A program made the position numbers and the translations under genes. A stretch of 31,043 nucleotides of DNA from an uncultured Clostridia bacterium (GTDB lineage: Bacteria > Bacillota > Clostridia > Christensenellales > Borkfalkiaceae), in contig CAKQLR010000021.1 in the NCBI GenBank assembly GCA_934254725.1, positions 1-31,043 on the forward strand, written 5' to 3'. This document shows positions 15,621 through 24,075 of this stretch, one piece after another (position 1 is the first letter of the stretch; each line of letters begins with the position of its first letter). The notes under the pieces were generated by a model. That model did not search any database. It was not told where the DNA came from and was given only the letters and a program-made list of their open reading frames with translations.

Positions 15621-16301
15621 ATGGATAGAAAAGGAATGTCGTTAAAAGAATACGCGATAGCGCAGACCAAGGAAGCGGGAATTCTTCCTTGTATAAAATT
15701 ACATAAAAAAGACGACTACATAGCTTACGCTCAGGCAATGTACGACGGCGGCGCGAGAGTCGTCGAAGTAACCATGACGACGCCGGGCGTGTTGGAAGCG
15801 GTAGAAGCTATTTCTTCGCATTTCGGGGATAAGCTTCTTGTCGCGGCGGGAACGGTTCTTGACCCGACTTCAGCAAGAGAAGTGATTATGCACGGCGGAA
15901 GCATTATCGTCAATCCTTGCGTGGTAGATGACGTTATCGACCTGTGTAACCGTTATAACGTTCCCGTTTACAGCGGCGCGTTCAGCGCAACCGAAGTTTT
16001 TACCGCTATGAGAAAAGGCGCTGCCATGGTTAAAATTTTCCCGGGCGCTTTAGGCGGGCCTAAATATATGACGAACCTGAAGATGGTTTTCCCGGAAGTC
16101 AATTTAATTCCTTCCGGAGGAATAACGCCGGACAACGCGGCAGAGTTTATTAAGTGCGGCGCTTGCGCCGTGTCCGGAGCGAGAACTTTCATGGATTTCG
16201 ACAAAATCGAAAAAGAGGGGCTTTCGTCTATTACCCGTCAGGTCGAAAAGTTTGTTAAAATCATTGCGGAAGCAAAAAAGGATATTCCGATAATTCCGTA
16301 A
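15621..16301 (+). CDS. eda: KDPG/KHG-type class I aldolase
   Basis: Class I aldolase of 226 residues cleaving 2-keto-3-deoxy sugar acid phosphates to pyruvate and an aldehyde. The Schiff-base Lys138 lies in MVKIFPG, the general base Glu49 in VVEVTM, and the phosphate-binding glycine turn in PSGGITPDN. The residue corresponding to E. coli Eda Arg49, which binds the carboxylate, is Thr here (EVTMTTP). A Pro usual before the T-E helix is replaced (SGAFSATE). This hints at a substrate other than KDPG. CGGAG lies 11 bases before ATG 15621. It sits 20 bp after the YhcH gene. Confidence 0.92.
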   Translation: MDRKGMSLKEYAIAQTKEAGILPCIKLHKKDDYIAYAQAMYDGGARVVEVTMTTPGVLEAVEAISSHFGDKLLVAAGTVLDPTSAREVIMHGGSIIVNPCVVDDVIDLCNRYNVPVYSGAFSATEVFTAMRKGAAMVKIFPGALGGPKYMTNLKMVFPEVNLIPSGGITPDNAAEFIKCGACAVSGARTFMDFDKIEKEGLSSITRQVEKFVKIIAEAKKDIPIIP

Positions 16302-16400
16302 TTAAAAGGTTTTTGTCGGCGGGGGGTAAAACACAAAAGTCCCCTGAAACAAACATTAACGACGTTTTTTATAATTATCGAATCATCAAAAGGAAAAAAT
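16302..16400 (+). promoter_or_regulatory. 99-bp intercistronic gap, possible internal promoter
   Basis: This is the longest gap in the catabolic operon. TATAAT occurs at 16370-16375, but the best upstream partner, TGAAAC at 16345, gives a 19-bp spacer, so the promoter is weak at best. A GGGG/CCCC pair with a 15-base loop (about 16321-16344) is too loose for a terminator. An internal start for the dehydrogenase genes is possible. Confidence 0.25.
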
Positions 16401-17450
16401 ATGAAATATTTTAAAGCAATATCTGCGGGCAAAGGCGTTTTTGACGAGGAAGCGACGCCTAAGCCTCAAAAAGGTTTCGTGCTCGTAAAAATATGTTTTT
16501 GCGGAATATGCGGAACGGACTACGCATTATTCGGAGGGAAAAGCAGTTTTGTCAAAAACGGACTGGCTACATATCCTATACGCCTCGGTCACGAATGGTC
16601 GGGCATTGTGGAGGAAACAGGGGAAGACGTAACGAAAGTAAAAAAGGGGGACCGCGTAGTGGGGGACAATTATGTTTCCTGCGGTGTTTGCGAGGCGTGT
16701 CTAAGGCATGATTATAATTTCTGCACGGGCAGAAAACACGTGGGTACCATAGACCCTTGCTGGCCGGGCGCGTTTGCCGAATACTTTCTTGTTCCGGAGC
16801 GCCACGTATATAAGATAGCCGATAATTTTTCCCTTGAACACGCGGCTCTTTGTGAGCCGTTTTCGGTGGCTTACGGCGGAATAAAAAAAATGGATATTAC
16901 TTCTTCGTCCATAGTTGTCGTTATCGGCACCGGATGTATAGGACTTGCCGCGGCGGTGCTCGCTAAAGTTCGCGGGGCCGGGCAAATTTACCTTGTCGGA
17001 AGAAATAAATATAAGCTTGCCATAGCGGACAAACTCGGGTTAACGGCCGTTATCAATTCTTCCGAATGCAACGCGGCGGAAAAGCTTAAGGAGCTTACGG
17101 GCGGGAAACTTGCGGATTTTGTTTTAGAATGTTCCGGTAACCCCGTAACAGTAAATCAGTCGCTCGAACTTTCCGCTCAAAAGGCGTTTATAGCGGCTAT
17201 CGGATTTTACGAAAATCCCATAAACAATTTCGAAATAGATACTCTCGTTTCCAAAGAAATAAAAATACAGGGCATTATGGGCGAGTACGGAAATCTCGAG
17301 GCGGTATCCAAAATACTTGCGGATTCAAACGAAAATCTCGACGCAATTATTACCGATACGGTTGAATTCGATAAATTGCCCGAAGCGTTGGCTCCCGAAT
17401 CTTTCGCTCATGTCATAAAGACGATAGTAAAAATCGGTGAGGAGAAATAG
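16401..17450 (+). CDS. zinc-dependent alcohol/polyol dehydrogenase (MDR family)
   Basis: Medium-chain dehydrogenase of 349 residues that oxidises or reduces a secondary alcohol of a sugar or sugar acid with NAD(P). Catalytic zinc ligands: Cys37 in CGICGTD, His64-Glu65 in LGHEW, and Glu152 nearby. Structural zinc: Cys94, 97, 100 and 108. The Rossmann glycines are in VIGTGCIGLAAA (174-185). Relatives include sorbitol, threonine, idonate and galactonate-type dehydrogenases, and sequence alone does not choose. AAAGGA precedes the ATG. Its stop codon sits one base before the next start, so the two oxidoreductases are tightly coupled. Confidence 0.92.
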   Translation: MKYFKAISAGKGVFDEEATPKPQKGFVLVKICFCGICGTDYALFGGKSSFVKNGLATYPIRLGHEWSGIVEETGEDVTKVKKGDRVVGDNYVSCGVCEACLRHDYNFCTGRKHVGTIDPCWPGAFAEYFLVPERHVYKIADNFSLEHAALCEPFSVAYGGIKKMDITSSSIVVVIGTGCIGLAAAVLAKVRGAGQIYLVGRNKYKLAIADKLGLTAVINSSECNAAEKLKELTGGKLADFVLECSGNPVTVNQSLELSAQKAFIAAIGFYENPINNFEIDTLVSKEIKIQGIMGEYGNLEAVSKILADSNENLDAIITDTVEFDKLPEALAPESFAHVIKTIVKIGEEK

Positions 17451-17451
17451 T

Positions 17452-18459
17452 ATGCGTTCCGTTGCGATTTTAGGTAAACAAAACCCTCTGTATTTTCGCA
17501 AATTGATGAAATCAGAACTGGAAAAAAACGGATTTAAAGTTGACATATTGGATATGCAAACGAGAGATTTCGGAGATTTTGCGGAAAAACTCGTTTCTTA
17601 CGATGCCGTTATCTCCTGCGGAGAAAAAATACCTGCGGGAGCCGTGAAAATGTTGTCGGAAGGAAAAACAAAACTCATTTCCAGGTGGGGCGTAGGAACG
17701 GACGAAATAGACAAGCAGACTGCGGCACAATGCGGTATTGCAGTGTGTAATGCAGCGGGTTCTCTTTCCGTTGCAGTTGCGGAGTGTGCTTTGGCGATGA
17801 TGATAGACTTGCTAAGAGAATTTCCTCAAAGAGATATTTCCGTAAGAAACGGCGATTGGAGCTGGTTTTTCGAAGGCAAGGTAAGCCACCAGTTAGAAGG
17901 GAAAACCGTGGGATTATACGGTTTCGGAGACATAGCGAAAGCCCTTGCTAAAATGCTTTACGGGTTTGATTGCAACGTTATCGCCACAGATCTGAACTGG
18001 GACGAAACATCCGCCGAAAAATATAATGTAAAACGCGTGGACAGCGAAACCCTTATAAGAGAATCTGACGTGCTTAGCCTGCACGTTCCGGCGTTGCCGT
18101 CTCTTGTCGGTATGGTTAATGCGGAGTTTTTAGGAAAAATGAAAAACAGCGCAATACTGATCAATACGGCAAGGGGAAAACTTGTAAACGAAAAGGATCT
18201 TGCTTATGCGCTCGAAAACGGTGTAATAGCTGCTGCGGGTCTTGACGTGTTCTGTCCGGAACCTCCGGCACCCGATAATCCGCTTTTAAAGCTTAAAAAC
18301 GTGATAGTTCTTCCGCATTCGGGTGCCGGGACGTTTGAATGCCTTGAAAAATCTTCGGCAATGGCGGTTGGTAATATCGTCGAATTTTTTCTCGGGGAAA
18401 ACGGCAAGACTATGAAAACTATACTTAATCCCGAATATATAAACGCGTACAGGGGGTAA
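17452..18459 (+). CDS. D-2-hydroxyacid dehydrogenase (SerA-like)
   Basis: NAD-dependent D-isomer 2-hydroxyacid dehydrogenase family, 335 residues. Active-site triad Arg241 (NTARGK), Glu270 (CPEPP) and His289 (LPHSGAG) is complete. The nucleotide motif is GFGDIA (157-162), with the last glycine replaced by Ala. It may interconvert a 2-keto and 2-hydroxy acid such as glycerate/hydroxypyruvate or a longer sugar acid. A GTG 15 bases upstream is in frame, but I choose ATG 17452 because GAGGAG lies seven bases before it. The start is one base after the preceding stop. Confidence 0.9.
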   Translation: MRSVAILGKQNPLYFRKLMKSELEKNGFKVDILDMQTRDFGDFAEKLVSYDAVISCGEKIPAGAVKMLSEGKTKLISRWGVGTDEIDKQTAAQCGIAVCNAAGSLSVAVAECALAMMIDLLREFPQRDISVRNGDWSWFFEGKVSHQLEGKTVGLYGFGDIAKALAKMLYGFDCNVIATDLNWDETSAEKYNVKRVDSETLIRESDVLSLHVPALPSLVGMVNAEFLGKMKNSAILINTARGKLVNEKDLAYALENGVIAAAGLDVFCPEPPAPDNPLLKLKNVIVLPHSGAGTFECLEKSSAMAVGNIVEFFLGENGKTMKTILNPEYINAYRG

Positions 18460-18463
18460 AGAA

Positions 18464-19222
18464 ATGCTTTCCGTTGCTTGGCAAATAGAAAATCTTTCTG
18501 TGCCTAAAGGGAAAATAGCCTGCTTCTGGCTTGGTCAGGCAGGGTTTGTTTTTAAGACGCCGTACGGCGAAAAAATTGCAGTAGACCCGTATTTTTCCGA
18601 TTGTTGCAACAGATATTTCGGGTTTAAACGTATTATGCCGCCCGTTATAGCTGCAAACGACGCAGAGTTTGATTATCTGTTTGTTTCTCATGCTCATTAC
18701 GATCATTTCGATCCCGACTCCGTTCCGTTGCTTTTACAGAGCGGTAGAACAAAGGCTATTTTCGCCACCGACTGCAAAACCGAATGCGAACGGCTCGGCA
18801 TTCCTGATGGTCGCGTTTCTTTTGTGAAAGAAGGCGATGTTCTCGATTTCGGGCAGGTGAAAGCAAAAGCCGTAAAGTGCGATCACGGAAGTCTTGCTCC
18901 GCTGGCTGTCGGCTTTTTGTTCGATTTTTGCGGGAAGAAAATATATTTTACGGGCGATACATCCGATAATCCTGAATGCTTTGAAAACCCTGAACTGCAC
19001 GGCGCGGATTTAGTTATTTTACCTATAAACGGTGCTTTTGGCAACCTGAATGAAACCGAAGCGGCAGACATCGCGGAAAGATTAAAGGGGAAAAAAGTTC
19101 TTCCATGCCACTATTGGAATTTTAAAGAACACGGCGGAGATCCGGAAAAATTCTTTAAAGCGGCACAACAGAAAAACGTAAATGCAAAACTGCTCGCTAT
19201 AGGCGATTACCTCTTCTTATGA
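18464..19222 (+). CDS. UlaG-like metallo-beta-lactamase fold hydrolase
   Basis: MBL-fold hydrolase of 252 residues close to the L-ascorbate-6-phosphate lactonase UlaG. It opens with FWLGQAGFVFKT and AVDPYFSD, has the metal motif SHAHYDHFD (75-83), then FTGDTSD and CHYWNFKEHGG near the end. UlaG-type enzymes open sugar lactones, so here it may hydrolyse an aldono-lactone made by the dehydrogenase two genes upstream. AGGGGG precedes the ATG by a few bases and the gap to the previous gene is 4 bp. Other MBL activities cannot be excluded. Confidence 0.9.
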   Translation: MLSVAWQIENLSVPKGKIACFWLGQAGFVFKTPYGEKIAVDPYFSDCCNRYFGFKRIMPPVIAANDAEFDYLFVSHAHYDHFDPDSVPLLLQSGRTKAIFATDCKTECERLGIPDGRVSFVKEGDVLDFGQVKAKAVKCDHGSLAPLAVGFLFDFCGKKIYFTGDTSDNPECFENPELHGADLVILPINGAFGNLNETEAADIAERLKGKKVLPCHYWNFKEHGGDPEKFFKAAQQKNVNAKLLAIGDYLFL

Positions 19223-19242
19223 AAGGAGAAGGAGTTTCGGCA

Positions 19243-21978
19243 ATGCATAAAAAATTTTATGTAATATCTCATACCCACTGGGACAGAGAGTGGTATTACC
19301 CCTTCGAACAATTTCGGTTACGGCTTGTTTCCTCGATAGACGAACTTATTTCGATTATAGAAAAAGAGCCTGAGTATACCTTTTATTTCGACGCACAAGC
19401 CGCCGTTATCGAGGATTATCTTGAGATTCGTCCCGAAAAAGAAAAGCTTCTCAAACGGCTTATCGGAAACGGAAACATAGTAATAGGTCCCTGGTATATT
19501 CAAAATGATTTTTATCTTTCTTCAGGCGAAACGACTATAAGAAATTTACTTGTCGGCATTAAAAAATCCCGCGGGTACGGAAGATGCGCAATGGTAGGAT
19601 ACGCACCCGATCAGTTCGGAAACATTTCTCAATTGCCGCAAATATTAAGGGGATTCGATATCTCCTCGTTCGTTTTCGGCAGGGGATACTCAAAACTGTT
19701 TATTAACGAAAAAGGAGAATTGGACAGAGTACCGCCTCCGACGGAGTTCCGCTGGATAGCTCCCGACGGAAGCAGTATAACGGCGTTCTATCTCGTTCAA
19801 TGGTACAACAACGCACAGAGAATTTCCTGCGACGGCAAAAAGGCGGCCGAAGATATGGAGAATTTAGGTAAAGGACTTTGCAATCTTACAAAGGTGCCTT
19901 ATTATCTGCTTATGAACGGTGTGGACCATCTCGAACCGCAAAACGACGTTTTGACTTGTCTGAAAAATGCCGCGCCGTTTCTGGAAAACGGAAACGAAGT
20001 TGTTCAGGCAAAAATGGAAGATTACGTTTCGGACAGCCTTGAATATATCGAAAAAAATAAGATTTTTTTACCCGAAGAACGCGGAGAGCTTCGCTACGGA
20101 GGGGATTACGATATTTTGCGTGGTTGTTACAGCTCGCGCGTGAAACTTAAGCAGCGCAATGCGGAACTGACCGCAAGAGTAGAAAAAACAATAGAGCCGT
20201 TTGCTTCGATGCTTGAAATGTGCGGCTTTAGCGGTATTTATCCCAAGGACGAGTTGGATTACGTCTGGAAGTTGCTTCTTCTCGGCGTCACGCACGACGC
20301 CATCTGCGGTTGCAGTTCGGATAAAACCTGCAGGCATTTGCTTGACAGGTACGACAGAATAGACGAAGTTACGGAGTTCCTTTTAAAAACTCTCGGCGAA
20401 AAAGCTGCGCGCGCTTTCAAAACGAATTTTGCTGATGCCGATACGTTTGTACTTCTCTGCGTAAACACTCTTTCGTCTGCTTACGGGGGAGTAACGGAAG
20501 CAACGATAGATCTGCCGCGTGACATCGCGAATAACGGATTTGAATTGTTTTCCGCATCGCAAGAAAAAATCGATTACGTTATAATCGAAAAAAGAGAACA
20601 TAAAGCGGATGTGATTTCCCCTTTAAATCTCCCTATGTCTGTGCCTGCGGTAGAATGTAAAATTGCGTTTAAAAACAAAATGCCGCCTTATTCGTTCTGC
20701 CCGATTTATATAAAAAAGCAATTGCAAAATACCGATTGCTGTGAGAAAAAGGCGGGATTTTATGAAACCGTCGCTTCTATAGAAAATGATTTCTATAAGA
20801 TAGAAAATGATTTCTATAAGATTACCTATACTAAAAATTTAGTCGTTTTGACAGATAAACGTACGGATACGGCATTGACCGATTTTATATCCGTTACGGA
20901 TGAGGCAGACGCTGGCGACGCTTACGTATTTAACGGAGCGGGCGAGGAAAAGCTTCTGTTTATGCCGTCGGGAGCAACGGCGGAAATAATACACGGCGAC
21001 GACGGAAAGCCCGTTATATCGCGCATTATCGTCGAATTTGCGGGTGCTATTCCCGTTTCGTACGACTTTTCTTCAAAGTGCAGAAAATCGGAAAAAGCGG
21101 AATTCCTGGCACGCGTTGCGTTAACTCTTTATTGCGGTTCGGACGTAGTTAAAGCGGAATACGGTTTGTTTAATCCGTCCGAGGATCACAGAATGAAACT
21201 CGTTTTCAAAACAGGAGTGCAAACCGACAAGATATATTCCGATATTCCTTTCGATATATCGGGTTCGGACGGATCTCATTTCGCCCCGACGACAAAAGAT
21301 TATGCCGTTTTCGCGCAATCGTTTGCTTTCGTGAGGGACGGTTCGGCTTCGGCTGCCGTTTTCAATGAAGGCAACTGCGATTATGCCTTGACGGAAAACG
21401 GAGATATATCCGTAACTCTCGTGAGAAGTACGGGAGTAATATCCCGCCCCGCGAACTTTTCTCCCAACGGAGACGTGTGGGAAAGTGCAAAAGAAAATCA
21501 ACAAAAAGGCGAGTTAAACGGTGTTTTAGGCTATTTACGCACTTCCGATAAAGTCGGCATCCGGTTCTTTTCACAAAAAGCCGAAAGCTTTTTGTATAAG
21601 CCGTTTACATATTGTACGTGCGTTAACCCTGCTCGTATGTATTGCGGCGACGAAAGCCTTCAGACGACGTCGGTTAAAGATAAATTCTTTAAAAAGAACC
21701 CGTACGAAGGTTTGACGCTTGACGCGGGCATGCCCGTTGTAGACATTTCGGGTAAAGTAGAAGTGAGCACGCTTAAGAAAAAGGAAAGCGGCAACGGGTG
21801 GATACTAAGGTTGTTCAATCGCGGCGAGAGAGCCGAAAACGTTTCCGTCACAGCGAAAGGAAAGAGTATCGTTCGGGTAAAAATGAACGAGAAAAATCCG
21901 TCGGGAAACCGCAGTGACAGATACGAGGGAAAGATAAGGAAGGGAAAAATAATAACTCTTCTTATCGAAAACATTTAA
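19243..21978 (+). CDS. GH38 alpha-mannosidase, MngB-like
   Basis: Cytoplasmic GH38 hydrolase of 911 residues. Zinc and nucleophile residues are readable: His12 and Asp14 in SHTHWDREWYY, nucleophile Asp123 in GYAPDQFG, His351 in THDAICGCSSD. The N-terminal third strongly resembles E. coli MngB (mannosyl-glycerate hydrolase): DAQAAVIEDYL, IIGPWY-like IGPWYIQ, S.E..IRNL. An ATG at 19219 overlaps the previous stop but lacks a ribosome site; AAGGAG lies before 19243, so I start there. Its sequence differs from the other GH38 in this window, so the two probably cut different linkages. A perfect 21-bp tandem duplication adds seven residues at ~513-526, in the linker between domains. Confidence 0.94.
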   Translation: MHKKFYVISHTHWDREWYYPFEQFRLRLVSSIDELISIIEKEPEYTFYFDAQAAVIEDYLEIRPEKEKLLKRLIGNGNIVIGPWYIQNDFYLSSGETTIRNLLVGIKKSRGYGRCAMVGYAPDQFGNISQLPQILRGFDISSFVFGRGYSKLFINEKGELDRVPPPTEFRWIAPDGSSITAFYLVQWYNNAQRISCDGKKAAEDMENLGKGLCNLTKVPYYLLMNGVDHLEPQNDVLTCLKNAAPFLENGNEVVQAKMEDYVSDSLEYIEKNKIFLPEERGELRYGGDYDILRGCYSSRVKLKQRNAELTARVEKTIEPFASMLEMCGFSGIYPKDELDYVWKLLLLGVTHDAICGCSSDKTCRHLLDRYDRIDEVTEFLLKTLGEKAARAFKTNFADADTFVLLCVNTLSSAYGGVTEATIDLPRDIANNGFELFSASQEKIDYVIIEKREHKADVISPLNLPMSVPAVECKIAFKNKMPPYSFCPIYIKKQLQNTDCCEKKAGFYETVASIENDFYKIENDFYKITYTKNLVVLTDKRTDTALTDFISVTDEADAGDAYVFNGAGEEKLLFMPSGATAEIIHGDDGKPVISRIIVEFAGAIPVSYDFSSKCRKSEKAEFLARVALTLYCGSDVVKAEYGLFNPSEDHRMKLVFKTGVQTDKIYSDIPFDISGSDGSHFAPTTKDYAVFAQSFAFVRDGSASAAVFNEGNCDYALTENGDISVTLVRSTGVISRPANFSPNGDVWESAKENQQKGELNGVLGYLRTSDKVGIRFFSQKAESFLYKPFTYCTCVNPARMYCGDESLQTTSVKDKFFKKNPYEGLTLDAGMPVVDISGKVEVSTLKKKESGNGWILRLFNRGERAENVSVTAKGKSIVRVKMNEKNPSGNRSDRYEGKIRKGKIITLLIENI
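20779..20820 (+). repeat. 21-bp perfect in-frame tandem duplication inside GH38 gene
   Basis: Bases 20779-20799 are repeated exactly at 20800-20820, giving IENDFYK twice. Each unit carries near-palindromic arms TATAGAAA and TTTCTATA. Identity at all 21 positions, including third codon positions, points to a recent duplication, probably by slippage. Confidence 0.85.
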
Positions 21979-22017
21979 ATATTCGCGAAAATAACAAATT
22001 AAAAAGAGAGAGAATAG

Positions 22018-24075
22018 ATGAAAAGGACAATAAGCGTTATATTGATTTTATTGCTATCCGCATGTTTTGCCGCGACTTGGTTGAAAGTCGGCGGAGCAAT
22101 TGCGGAAAGCAAACCTGTTCGGGTAGTAAAAAACAGCGCGACAGTGGGCGGGGCTGAACCCGTTAATATCGTTCCGGAAGGAAAAAGCGGTACAAGCGTA
22201 CACCTTATCAAGCCGGACTGGAAACCTGTGGGCGGCGCATTGAAACTCGGGCAAATGGATAAGGATAAAATTACGCTGGAAATGTGGATTCATATTTCCG
22301 ATCTCGGCAGTCTCAGCGTAGGTCCGTTCCTCCCGGGAAACGTCGGTGTTACTATAGAGGACAACAGCGACAATGCGAGATATTTCTGTTACTGGCTTCA
22401 GTACGAGGACGTCGTGAACTGGGTTGACGGTTGGAATCACGTTTCCATAAGGTTTTCTCTTCTCGACAAAGACACGTACAGACGAGGGTGGGACAGAATA
22501 AACATTTCTTCGATGACGTTTAAGGTATACGCCCCCATGCTTGAGGACTTATATCTTTACGACGTGTTCATCAAGGAAACGGAGCAGACAAAAGCCAACG
22601 TGCTCCTCGCCGGTCAACCGATTGCGTTTCCCGCAAAGGGAATATCGTTAACGGCATCTTCCGCAAAAATAAAAACGGGAGCGACAACGCAAATCGAATA
22701 CTCCATAAAACCGAAATCGTCGCAGAACACGGAAATCGTGGACTGGAGTTCTTCGGACGAATTTGTCGCGTCGGTAGACGAAAACGGAGTAATTAAAGGC
22801 GTTTCCGAGGGGGGCTGCACAATTACTGCAACGGTAAGAGGTCGTAACCTTTCGGCAAAGGCGAAAGTGATTGTTTCGGATGAAATAAAGGTCAATCCTC
22901 TTAACACGATAACGCCTGATATAAATGCCTCTTTAAGAGAAGGGGCTTTCGATATTGACGAAAAATATCTTATTTCCCCATCGGGTGACGGATCTATTAC
23001 CCGTTTCGGCAACTTTACGGAGCAAACGGCAGGCGGGCTTTCAAACTTCTCTCTCGGTTCGTTCGAGTTGCAAAACACGGTTATAGAATTTAATATCCTT
23101 GTTATGGATAAGGGTGACCTTATAGGAGAAGGCAACCCGGACTCGGATGAAAAAAACGGATATTTCGGCGTCGGCGAACCTATTTCCACGGGGCTTTGGT
23201 CTACTAACCATATAATGTACAAGATAGACAAATCTCTGTGGAATAAGCTTTCGGCGGGTTGGAACAGAATAAGGGTAAAAATGTCGGCTATGACAAAAAC
23301 CGGCAACCCCAACTTAAACAATCTTTCGTTTTTGCTGTTTCAGCAACACGCAAAGTTTAATCGGAGATCAAACCTCGGTATAAACGGACTTAAGATTTAC
23401 GAAGCCGAACAAAAGGAAGACGTTATCGTAGACGAACAGATAGAGCTTGTTTCTCCTGCGTCGGTTACGATTGACGCGCCCGATATGCTGTACAAGGGAA
23501 AAACATATAAGCTTTCGGCAGAAATAAAACCCGATAACACTACGTTCAAAGATTTTGCGGTGTTTTCATCATCGAATGAAAATGTGTTGAAAATCCGTTC
23601 GGACGGAACACTGATAGCTGTCGGCGCAGGGGAAGCCACGGTTTCTCTTACTCTTTTCGGCGATGAGGGAAAACACGAAAAAACAATAAAAGTGCTTGAC
23701 GAATCGAGACCTTTGGTTTCTGTAAAATTTACTCAGAAGTCGCTTAAAACAAAGATTAACGACGTTTTTGATCTTCAACCGATACTCACGCCCGCAGATA
23801 CCACCGAGTCCGAAATATGTTATGTTTCGGATAATAGCGCGGTAGCGTGTGTAGACGAAAAAGGTAGAGTTACCGTCGTGGGAGAAGGTAAGGCAAAAAT
23901 AACGGCTTATGCCGTTTCAAACCCGGAACTTAAAGCCGAAATAGAAATCGTTACGGAAAAAAGAGGAGGTTGTTCTTCCTCTTTAAGTACGGGAAAAATT
24001 TATCCGTTTATGCTGTTTGTTTTCGCGGCAGCCGTATTATCGTTCGTAAAAGGAAAGGGGAAAGAAAATGCGTAA
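22018..24075 (+). CDS. surface protein with jelly-roll and three Big_2 domains and a C-terminal anchor
   Basis: Secreted protein of 685 residues. The signal peptide may be cleaved after GGAIA (residue 29); an LSAC lipobox-like motif at Cys16 is an alternative. Two lectin-like jelly-roll segments (~33-190 and ~325-463) share the layout of an L/IE..I..strand and a closing L...LY/IYD/E. Three Big_2 Ig-like domains lie at ~207-287, 480-561 and 566-646, with the typical VASVDENGVIKGVSEG pattern. The tail is GGCSSS, a hydrophobic helix and KGKGKENA, a sorting-signal-like end shared with the gene two downstream. I infer a wall- or membrane-held glycan binder. It overlaps the next gene by 8 bp, implying coupling. 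Confidence 0.8.
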   Translation: MKRTISVILILLLSACFAATWLKVGGAIAESKPVRVVKNSATVGGAEPVNIVPEGKSGTSVHLIKPDWKPVGGALKLGQMDKDKITLEMWIHISDLGSLSVGPFLPGNVGVTIEDNSDNARYFCYWLQYEDVVNWVDGWNHVSIRFSLLDKDTYRRGWDRINISSMTFKVYAPMLEDLYLYDVFIKETEQTKANVLLAGQPIAFPAKGISLTASSAKIKTGATTQIEYSIKPKSSQNTEIVDWSSSDEFVASVDENGVIKGVSEGGCTITATVRGRNLSAKAKVIVSDEIKVNPLNTITPDINASLREGAFDIDEKYLISPSGDGSITRFGNFTEQTAGGLSNFSLGSFELQNTVIEFNILVMDKGDLIGEGNPDSDEKNGYFGVGEPISTGLWSTNHIMYKIDKSLWNKLSAGWNRIRVKMSAMTKTGNPNLNNLSFLLFQQHAKFNRRSNLGINGLKIYEAEQKEDVIVDEQIELVSPASVTIDAPDMLYKGKTYKLSAEIKPDNTTFKDFAVFSSSNENVLKIRSDGTLIAVGAGEATVSLTLFGDEGKHEKTIKVLDESRPLVSVKFTQKSLKTKINDVFDLQPILTPADTTESEICYVSDNSAVACVDEKGRVTVVGEGKAKITAYAVSNPELKAEIEIVTEKRGGCSSSLSTGKIYPFMLFVFAAAVLSFVKGKGKENA

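Noticed and set aside
16302..16400. riboswitch or terminator in the gap before the zinc dehydrogenase
   Set aside because: Only a 4-bp GC stem with a long loop is visible, and no known riboswitch core was recognised.
22614..23321. 235-codon minus-strand open frame
   Set aside because: Antisense shadow of the Big_2 protein; low-complexity Ser/Ile-rich translation without motifs.
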